Made by a program: the position numbers and the translations under genes. Below are positions 10,050 to 19,793 of a DNA stretch of 64,000 bases, piece by piece (the first letter of the stretch is position 1; each line of letters opens with the position of its first letter). Under the pieces are notes generated by a model that was given only the letters and a program-made list of their open reading frames with translations, ran no database searches and was not told the origin of the DNA. Origin of the DNA: Buxus sempervirens (lineage: Eukaryota; Streptophyta; Magnoliopsida; Buxales; Buxaceae); assembly GCA_947561395.2 (NCBI GenBank), contig OX387191.1, positions 32,939,439-33,003,438 of the forward strand. The letters run 5' to 3'.

Positions 10050-12735
10050 ATCTTATAAAACTCAGAAAAAAACTTCAAATTTATCACAGAAAACTCAACT
10101 TTTTTCAATCTAATTGCTTCCAACATTCCTAAAAACATCGAAGACATAGGATAAATCATTAAACAAGTATAAAATTATGAGAACTTAAAGTTTTAGACAT
10201 TTTGAGAACCTTTTTTACTAGAAAGTTTCAAGTTTTAACAAAACTTAACATCAATACTCTCAAATAACTACACAACACAACCAAATTCCCAATTGTGGTT
10301 GTGTGCAAGTGCAAAACTGAACACAACTAAATCTTAATTTCCATTTCTCTCTACCCATTTTAGATACTTGGCAATTGTTGTGGGTGTGGCTTTGAAAGGG
10401 GTGTCTGTAGTGGCTGCACTAGGCAAGCTTGGTGTCTCTTTCTAGGTGGCTGGTATTATCTGAAGGCTGGGATTGGGTTTAAAGATTAATTCATTGATCC
10501 CAACTGGATGTTTACTATCTCTTTAAATTGTGAGCATATTGTGTTGTTAAGAGTCATGAGAGACCTCAGTATTGGCTACTGTTATTTCTTTCAAATTCAT
10601 TGCAGATTAAAGGGCATTTCAAATGTTGGAGTAGCTGCCACAATTTCTTTCATTGGTGAGTAGTCACACTTCACCAGCCCTCTTGTCTGTGTTTTTCTTT
10701 GCTAGGAATGGATTAAAATGAAGAAAAACTTGCCCATTGGTTACTTATAGTCCAATGGATTCACTCCCCGTACAATATTACCCACCAAGTTTTTAAAGTT
10801 CTTTTACCTTGGAAAGCACTGAAAGATGAAATGAATCTAAAGAGAATCAATATGTTCATTATCCTCATTAACTTGATAATCTTGATGCATATCAGGAATA
10901 ATATGGTAATTGTAACATAATCTTCATTGTCATATCAAGAACAAGGTGTGGTTGTGGCAATTTGGCAAACCCAGTATCCTATAGCACAAAGAGAAGCCAA
11001 ATTTGATGTCCCTGAGTTGTACTAATTAAGCCATTTATGTATTCAGATGCTTTCGAGTATTGTGTTAATAGAAAGTCACTCTGTAAACTGCAGTTATAAT
11101 TTCTAGATTTATAGAACTTGTATTGCAATTCAAATAGTTTCTCCCATGGAACTCAACTATCCTATTTCTGGATCTCAGAAAATTTAGTTCTCTGTATAAC
11201 TAGTCTGTGTTATTGTATTTCCATTGGCATGTAAAATGCAAATTTTTAATTCTTTTTATTTTTATGGGAGCATGCAAAATGCAATTACAGAACCACATTT
11301 AGATCTTTAGCTATCATTTAAAGGCGCATAAAACTGGAATGAGCTCTAGTCCTACTATTGCTTCCTCTTCCCTCTTCTTTGCATCTCTACTTTCTAATGC
11401 TTTGCTTCTGCAACTGGCAATGCATTGTGGTCTAGCTAGTGTGGATATGGAGTTATTATTACAGAATCAACATTGATAATTTAAGTTCATAATCCACAAA
11501 TGTCGTTTTTTGGTTTTGTCACTGCGTTCACATCACTGCCTCTGCTTTATTTTAATTCACAATGTTTCTGCAATGATGCACTAAGAAATTGCAAATTGAA
11601 GCACACCCACACTAGTAGATAATATTTTTACTACAAAAAAATATGTCAGTTCCTTCTTCTTTTATTTGTATTCACAAATTTATATCTACTTCATAAGATA
11701 AAATCCTTTTAGTAAGTGCTTCTATTGAATGATAATCTACAAATTCAAACATGCCTTATCAGTTCTTAGAAACCTAAAAATTTTTGCTAAATCTTAACAA
11801 AATTTAAACCCATATCCTTGCATGTCTACAAATTCAAAGCCCCAATTGTATTTATCATCATGTCATTAATGTAAACATAATTCTTGCTTCTTGTTTTAAC
11901 ACTTAATAGAGAATGATTAAGGAAGCCACACCCCATACAATAGGTTCCCATACATGTATCATTCTACAATTCATGAAACTCATGTTGCATCATTTTGACT
12001 TAATAATATGAAATTCTCAAATGTTAAAATAAATTTCAAAATTAATAATCTTGGTCATGGTCTCCATAAACGGAGAAAAGTATAGCTGATAGATACAATA
12101 ATCAACCCCAAATGGGCCTCGGCATTACAACCGAGGAGGAGGAAAAAATAATAGAAACAAGGTACCGTTTGGTAATGCTTTTCCTTTTTCGCTTCTAAAA
12201 AGCAAAAATGGGGCAAGAATCCGGCTTGTTGACAAACTCCTACTTGAAGGACTCCGCTACCTGAAAAGCAAACAAATGACATAATTAAAAGAAACCCAAA
12301 AGCTATAGAATATTCACAAGTGGAAGTATTCAGCTCATACCTTACGCATACAAGCACACTAACACAAATGGGAATTAGAAGGGGGAAAAGATTGCTAGGA
12401 TGGATTAAACCTTAATGCGTGATGGCCATGTTGACGCTCTAATTTTGCATTCGGTGGATTGCCATGGGGGAACACAAATGGCTACCAAAAGGATGAAGAT
12501 TTTTAGCACAATGAAACCTGTTGTTTGTGAATCGATCAATTTCAACTATTACCTACAGCATTTGAGTGAAGGCATAATTGCCTTGAAGACCCTGGACCAA
12601 AATCCTATGATCACCAACAGTACCGTGCGACACTTGGTTGGAGGCAAGAAATGCCTACATATTATTTTAGCTACCTGATAAGCAACAAAGTATACTGTGG
12701 TTGTATGGAACACCAAAACAATGAATTAAAGTATA
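10050..12735. other. AT-rich intergenic DNA, no recognised gene
   Basis: I found no convincing coding region. Two exon-like fragments with consensus-like borders exist on the plus strand: one after CCCATTTTAG near 10362, and one (GGCATTTCAAATGTTGGAG) near 10610 ending CATTG|GTGAGT. They match nothing I recognise and do not form a longer frame. On the minus strand TTTTCAG|GTAGCGG near 12262 and CTTATCAG|GTAGC near 12675 look like acceptors downstream of the FAR1-related pseudogene. The open frames 12055-12357 and 12415-12678 show no family motif. Confidence 0.3.
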
Positions 12736-13329
12736 CCTGATGTAATGCCCAAGATCCGGGTTACATAATAAAACCGTAACTCGTCTCCGAAGGTTAATTT
12801 TTCACACAAGATTGATATATTAGAGTGAAGGAAAACATGAATGAAAACATAACTAGATAATCAGAGTACACTAAAATCCCAAACTGAAATAGAATTTACA
12901 GTAATACAACTCTCAACTCAGATAACCAAGCAACTACCCCCAGGTATCATCCTCTCCAAGAGTAGCTAAAAACAAAACAAGACAATACGGAATGAGATAT
13001 GAATATCCCAGTAAGCAGCACACGCATGCACAAATATATTTTTCATAGTTATAAAACATGGATCGAATAACAAGCAGGTAACAATGGCGATAACACGATT
13101 AATCCGACTAAGGCCACAATAATTCAGCAGACAAAGATGATATAGCTAATGAAGACCAGTATGTAAGTCAAATCTGTAGTATCAATGTCAACTAACCCAA
13201 ATAATCACAAAATCCAATATAATCATAAAACCACGTTTCGATGAAACCGAGTTTTCATAACAATCCAATAGCTATATCTTAAGTCAAGTCAATTGCCAAT
13301 ATCGATAAAATCACATCATGCTCAAGTCC

Positions 13330-13740
13330 ACACATCCATGTGTATATCCCACCTACCAAGGTTCGAATACTGAAATGACGTCCTACTCCAGGTATCGTCA
13401 TCCAATGTCGACCTACTCAGGGTTTCGACATTGACAACACCGGACTACTCATAGTGTTGGTGTTGCTCTACATCGGATGGAGATACAAATACCGATAAAA
13501 CAAACCATAGAGGCCAATGTCATGTGGTTCACTTTAATTGGGTAATTCGGTATGCTAGAGCGACATCCACACCTCCATGTACACAGTCCGGTCTAATCAT
13601 AGACCTGGCACTCTGAATGACGTCCTCCTCTAAGGACCCACCACCCAATGTCGGCCTACTCCGGGTTTCGACCATTGACAACCCGGCCTATCAAGGATAC
13701 GGGCTGCTCTACCCCGGTCGTGACAACACTCCATGGCCAT
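13330..13740. repeat. Diverged tandem module inside solo LTR v
   Basis: Phrases such as CAATGTCGACCTACTCAGGG, CAATGTCGGCCTACTCCGGG and GACGTCCTACTCCAGG recur with irregular spacing, often followed by GTTTCGACATTGACAAC. The likely unit is about 60-70 bp with internal inverted segments. Elements ii and iv have comparable modules in the same relative place. Confidence 0.55.
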
Positions 13741-14739
13741 GAAATTACAACAATAAAGTCAACAAATCACATTACTAAGCTTAGACTCTGGATCCAGGAC
13801 AAGCTAGACCTTAAATGAAAATAAACTCAGCAACTCAACTCAATGTATAACCCACTATGTAAAACAAACATCTCATGCCACAATGGTTAAATCGCAACTA
13901 ATGTTTATCATGGGTCACTCAGGACCAGCTCACTCCATTATGGAGTTCTCAAGGTAAATTCTCAATAATTCCCAAGAATAGGACGATGGTAATCCAAAAA
14001 TTGATTGCCGATATCAAAACAATATTCAAGTAACTCATTCAAGAAATCTACCATGTATTCAATCTGATTCATCACCATAATTTCAATAAATCCTGGCACA
14101 AACAAATAATACTTCAAATCTGAAATTCAAGAGATTAAATACATTGTGCAAAAAACAAGTCCAAAAGCCAATATTAAACCACATCTTATGCAAAAGACTT
14201 ACGAAGTGCATATTTATACAATCTGGCCAGCATGTAAAAGTTAACAATTTTTCAATCAATTTAGTATTACAAAGGCTGAAATCTTAAGTTTTAAATATTA
14301 TAATACCAAAATACCAAAACAGAAAAAGTACCAATTAATTACACATAACAGTTGCCACAGAAATTTCCTTTCTATATTTCTTAATATCCGAGTCATTTAT
14401 TTCCGTTCTCACACCCTTGTAGCTGTAGGGAAACTATGTTTTAAACCATTTCAGAACATAAATAATTCCTAGTTAAGTTCTACGCAGTAACAACTATGTG
14501 ATTAAGACTAGAATTCATGTTTTAGAATTTCTAAATATTCAAGTTCAGCACTTCCCTTCCTTTACTAATGCCTTTAACTCCAATCACATCAATACCTATA
14601 CCAAGATTTCCTCTAACAACCACCTTAGTATCACCACCAGCACCTAAACAAGCCCATAGAATAGCTTTTATAGGAGTTAAACCAATTTTATTAAATATAT
14701 AAAAACAGTTGCACTTAATTGTTGAAATATGGCTGGGTG

Positions 14740-15085
14740 CCAACTTCGTGTAGGTAAGCCTCCATTGGCGCTCCTAAGCCCTCTTTATAATTCTGAACCA
14801 GCTATCCTTAAGCTCCTTTACTTCTACTACGTAGATTTTACACACCTTTATCCACTAATAACCACCATAGGTAATTCTTAACCCTTGATTAGACACTATA
14901 GGATAGTATTTTTAAATTACAATTCTGAAATATGGACTCTACCTAATTAGCCGCACTAGGCTATTAAATTGTTGCTGGGCGCCAACCTCCTCTAGATCAG
15001 CAATGGTTGGCGCCCATAGGCCTTCTCAAAATTATAACTAATGCCTCCCAGCTCCAACCTCCCCTAGGTTAGCAATGGTAGGCAC
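14740..15085. repeat. GGCGCCAAC word array inside solo LTR v
   Basis: Copies of TGGGCGCCAACCTCCTCTAG, with shorter forms (GGTTGGCGCCCA, GGTAGGCACCC, TTGGCGCTCC), occur near 14740, 14970, 15010 and 15050-15090. It occupies the same relative position as the word arrays in the other LTRs. Confidence 0.5.
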
Positions 15086-16241
15086 CCTACATAGAAATGT
15101 GACAGACAGTTTCGACTTTCAAGAATTGCAGAACTAACCTCACTGAACTAGCTCTAACCTTTCAAAACACCTCCATACATTCATTAGATTCCTAGAAACA
15201 TAGTTAAACCAAATCGCAGGTAAGTTATGCAAACCTTGACCAAAACAACTAATTCGATCAAAATTTACAGCTGCTGAAATGAACCTTAATCAAGTCAATT
15301 ATTATAAATTTTTCCACAAAATCGTATGCAGCTTTGAAATCAAGTAAAAACCGGTGCTACTTACCTAGCTGATCAGCAGCTACTCTGATCTCAAAGTCCT
15401 CTGATCACAGTAGCTCGATATTTCCAACTGATAGCCAATCGATTACTACTTCATTAGTAAAACCAGATCTGAGCACATCTATTTCAATTCCAAATTGCTC
15501 TCTCAAATTGCTTACTCAATTCAGATCTAACTACTCTTACCTGATCTCTCTAAGATCTGCTACTTAATGAGTCGAATCTCCTCAAGCCTCCAGCTACTGA
15601 ATTCTCCAACAACAGAGAACTTGCTTCCGATTAGCTCCAAATCACTTCCAACTCAGAAGATCTCCAGGCCGAATATCTGCCTCTGATCAAATCTCACTTG
15701 GTTTCTCCACTGCTTCGCAAATCTCCTTCCGAATTCAGTCGGCCAAACTCTAATTCAAACCAACAGGGCCCTATTTATAGGCCATGGTTGGTGCTCAAAC
15801 TACTTAACTCCTTCATGATCCCCTGCATGCTCAGCTACACAATTTCTCTACATGGCCAACCTCTTATCCCTCTGGTTTAATACTTGCCTCTCCACCAAAT
15901 GAATAGCATAGCACCCATGCCAACTTAATTAAATTCTTAACATATTAATATTATATATTCATCTAAAATTTATAACCATCATTTACCTTAATTTATGACC
16001 CTATTTACTTAACATATGAAGTTCCCAAAATACCCTTTCTTGCTATACCACCGAACCACCAAAACCCAACCTATGAAACTTAAATATCTAATTTATCATT
16101 TTTAGTAATTCATCATGTCAAATTTTGAAATTTTACTCTAAATAATTTCCTTCCTCCATTTTCTGAAAGTTTTCACTAATTAAATAAATTAACAATCATA
16201 AAATCCAAATTTTAATGTTATTAAAATTTCGGGATTTTACA

Positions 16242-18740
16242 CTTGAAATGCTGGAGTATGTGGAGTCAACGGGCTAATAGGCATCATAAAAGCATCCCTC
16301 ATATATGGTGTTAGTGGAGTGAAAAAACTCTGAGTAGGTTGGCTATTAGACCCCAGTGGCCTGAAAGTTGCTGCATCTCCTGGTTGGTTATTTTTTTCCT
16401 GTCCTGACGCGTTGCAATCTATATCGACGACATGTTTTGCTTTTTTCCGTGTACGCTTGATAGATTGTTGCAACGCACCTTTTTGCCTACGAACACTTGT
16501 TCCAACACGACCACCCCTTACCTTTTGTTTAATACCTTTTGCCCTTGAAAGGATTTCTATGTCATCAACACTAGTAGCCTGATAATCGTTGTCCCCAACA
16601 CTATCTAGATTTGTGCAATCTGGATGAAAACTTGTTTCTGACACGTTCACCCTTCTGACTTCACTTTGACTTCCTGCTTTTCGTGATGCATCGTCCATAC
16701 TGCTAGTTTTGTTCTTTTCTTTTAGTATACTATTTACCCCACATTCAATTTGTTTAACGAGACCACTAGCAAAATCAAAGGACTCTTCATGCAGTGCAGC
16801 CTTTCTTGTAGTTTGGACGAACATGCGACACAATTCCCTAAACCTCCGTCCAATTGCCACTTTGGGGTCATCGCCAACAACAGCTCCTTGCTTATATGCA
16901 GTCAACCCACTTTTTGCCTCTTTTGTCCATCTTTTCAAAATATATTCATCGGGTATCTTCTTTATCTTATTTAAACGAAGAATATAAAATGCATGACAGC
17001 ACAATATGCCACTGAATTCAAATTTCTTACAACTACAATTGACTGAAGTAGTTGAGCAATCGAATAAAATAGTATGTTCACGATGCCTTGGCATGGAATC
17101 ATTAGTGACTATGTACTCCACCACTTCACCAACTTCCCGACAAACATGCATTTTACAATTAAGGACACCATCAAGTACTTCTTTGTGAACTAATTCATAG
17201 ATTTCTTCCATGTAGACATCTCTTGCACATTCCAACATTTGATTTCCCTCGATTGGCAACACAGGAGTACTATTCATCATCTTGCAATTAGCCTTTAATT
17301 CGTTATACCGTCTATCATCCAATAATTCATCAAAGTGACCCAAGAATCGTAATAAATCATTTTGGCTATGTAGATGAGTTTTTAGTGATGCATTCATGCT
17401 CTCGGACCTTTGTGTTGTACTCATGTTTGCACAGAATGTGTTCCTTCCGTATGCTAGAGCCCATTTATCTTTTTCCTCAAACTTTGCTTTCAACCATCTA
17501 TTAGATGATAAATCATACTTATTAATAATTGTGTTCCATGCTTCTATGAATTCATCCGCGTCTTCATACTCATAAACACAGCTACTAAAATCTTTTGCGA
17601 ATGATCTCTTACGGTTAAATACATCACTAAGATGCTTTGCAACATTTTGGAACATGTGCCAAACACAAAAGCAATGATATGTATCCGAAAGCACCGAAGC
17701 TATTGCATTCATCATAGCTTGGTCATGATCTGTGAGAATTGTCTTCGGCCTCTTACCAGACATAGCTCTTACAAAGCTTTCAAATAACCAACTGAATGTC
17801 TGAGTGCTTTCATCGTATAATAGGGCAGCGCCAAAGATTTTTGTTTGTCGATGATGATTAACACTAACAAATAACCCAAATGGTCTACTATATTTGTTTG
17901 TTCTATATGTGGTGTCAAAACAAACCACGTCACCAAAATAACTATAATCTGCTATCATCCCAGAATCAGCCCAAAATATGTTACTAATAAGATCTTCATT
18001 ATCTAACTAAATGGCATAGAAAAAAGATGCATCTTCCGATTGTTTTTTGTGAAAGTATTCCAATAAGGCTACTGCATCTCCCTTTTGCACAGCAGCGATG
18101 CCCTACCCATAGTCGTGGACCTGCCTGAAGTCGGTGCTGTACCTTCCAAAAAAAAATGATAGTCTGCCCGCATGAATCGTAGGCATTCAACGCCACCTGC
18201 TTCCCTTCTCATCATTTCAACCGTTCTCTCGGCTTGTATCCTTGTGGAATCTGCTATATCAATCTTATCTGCTTGGGCCTCTGTTACTTTTCGATGCAAT
18301 CGTAACATATGGACCATGCTTGGCAAAAGCAACTCGTGATTATGCATCTCCTCGAACTGTATAATGATATATTTTCCACTCGCTTCTAGTACAATTTTTA
18401 TTCGTACCATACACCCAGTCCTAGTATCTGCACGCTGTTTTACAACCGTTAAATCCCTTTTATCTGTCCGACGATACCCTTCCTTTGAGCAACAAAAAAC
18501 CCTATCTAGGACTATGCCTATACGTTGATGCTTATGCATTATGTCTTTTCTGGTTCCAAATCTAGTTTGTCTTGCATACTCATTATAAAACTGATGTGCA
18601 TTGTCTTCAGAATCAAACACCATCCCAATATTTGGTAAATAATCAGTCTGTGTTGATTCTTGCAAACCATCTACGTCCTCATTGATGGTGTCTTCAATAC
18701 CATCAATTGATCTAGACGATATCTCCTCCCCAATATCCAT
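16242..18740 (-). pseudogene. FAR1-RELATED SEQUENCE (FHY3/FAR1 family) pseudogene
   Basis: The minus-strand gene starts at ATG 18738-18740. The first 223 codons (18740-18069) carry an acidic N-terminus and the FAR1 DNA-binding domain (YNEYARQTRFGTR, then CCSKEGYR, ending in the HNHEL-like MHNHELL). The second part (17958-16237) has a MULE-type transposase core (VVCFDTTYRTN, TILTDHDQAM, FCVWHMFQNV, RSESMNASLK), a SWIM zinc finger CSCKKFEFSGILCCH (CxCx9CxH) and a basic tail. Between them the frame shifts at a T/A-run near 18150, with in-frame TAGs near 18104 and 18007 on otherwise conserved sequence (YAI*LD). The 3' end is truncated by solo LTR v: the apparent stop TAA is the LTR terminus read in frame. 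Intact family members are light-signalling transcription factors domesticated from Mutator transposases; this copy should not make one. Confidence 0.88.
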
Positions 18741-19566
18741 TTTCCTTTTGTTCTCTGTTTAGATATAAAACTCACATCAAATCTCCAACTTTTGAACTCA
18801 ATTTATTTTTTTCATATTTGCATGCATGTGGGTCACTAAATAAGACTTGATAACAAAGGTTACCTTAACAAAATATACCTCGTAGTCGTAAGACTAGTCA
18901 ACAGTACTTGGTTAAGGCTGTGGTGTTTCGGCCGATGCCCTGTAGCCTTTTCAACACAGGGTCGACATTACTAACCACGGTGTTTACCTATAGGGATGAA
19001 GTATGTAAAAGAAATAATATATAATAATGACAAAACAATTTAAATCTGATAAATACAATCTATGCAAATATGTATACAACAACTTTGGTATTAAAAGAAT
19101 AGTACTAAGTGCAAGCATGAATGTTGCAATTCAAGAAATGAAATGAATCTACTCATTATATCAAAACCTTATACACCAATAAATACCATCATCACAATCT
19201 ACATTAATATCAGTAAAGATACAAATTAAAACATTGGCATATAACACTAACTTTAATGCTTTAGGGATGCATCCACCAGTCGAGTTGCTCAACCTCTACA
19301 GTAAACGTGCTAAATTAATGTGATAACAAGAACAGATTCATGATAAAGACAAGCTCAGAAAATGTCTTTAATTAAATCCTAAGCAACAATCAACAGAGAA
19401 AACTAAAGACAGGGTCCCAGAAACAAATTTATATTTCTAAATAAGTAAATAACAAGAACAGATTCATCATTCTAACTATTGTTGAAAACCCCATTTGTTT
19501 ACAACATTAATGGTTTCTTTGTTCCTGTTAAAATGTCCAATAACCCATTACCCCCATTAGTGGGGA
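18741..19566. other. Intergenic, upstream of the FAR1-related pseudogene; no gene seen
   Basis: AT-rich, with no coding frame. A minus-strand donor-like TTAAGGTAACC near 18862 could belong to a leader intron of the FAR1-related gene, but no further exon was identified. Confidence 0.3.
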
Positions 19567-19761
19567 TTACTCCTCCTCCTCCGATTTCATTCTCTTTTGT
19601 ACCAAAAAAAATCCTCCTGTAATAGTTCCTTCAAACCCACTTGATGTTTTCACATTTCCCCCTTGTAATCTGGTTGGAACAGGAGCACCTTGACCAGAAA
19701 CAGGGGAGGATAAGGGGCTGTGGTGTGTGGCTAAGCCAAGTGCTGCTTTATTGTTCTTCAA
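19567..19761 (-). CDS. Possible last exon of an unrecognised gene (hypothetical)
   Basis: A minus-strand frame of about 64 codons ends at TAA 19567 with an acidic SEEEE tail. The composition is not low-complexity (ATHHSPLSSPVSGQG, GFEGTITGGFFLVQKR) and it is followed by AT-rich DNA like a 3' UTR, so it could be a genuine C-terminal exon. A stop lies just upstream in the same frame, and the solo LTR at 19794 then cuts the region. I do not recognise the family. It may equally be a pseudogene fragment or chance. Confidence 0.22.
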   Translation of the reverse strand: MKNNKAALGLATHHSPLSSPVSGQGAPVPTRLQGGNVKTSSGFEGTITGGFFLVQKRMKSEEEE

Positions 19762-19793
19762 TTATTCTATCCTTTTGAATGTTTTTTGGTACG

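Larger units (their letters stand above)
12741..16241 (-). mobile_element. Solo LTR (element v), 3.5 kb, TSD C(C/T)TGA
   Basis: On the minus strand it starts at 16241 with TGTAAAATCCCGAAATTTT and ends at 12741 with CCGGATCTTGGGCATTACA. Flanking pentamers are CCTGA (12736-12740) and CTTGA (16242-16246), a 4/5 match that fits an old 5-bp duplication. It has no coding sequence. It contains donor-like sites ATCAGGTAAGAG near 15541 and CTAGGTAAGTAG near 15367 (minus), a GGCGCC-type word array (14740-15080), diverged repeats around 13330-13740, the stem-loop at 12993-13010 and an acceptor-like tract near 12966. This is the same organisation as element iv on the opposite strand. It is inserted in the 3' end of the FAR1-related pseudogene. 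Confidence 0.87.

Noticed and set aside
12415-12678. 87-codon plus-strand frame
   Set aside because: No recognisable motif; overlaps the displaced 3' end of the FAR1-related gene on the other strand.
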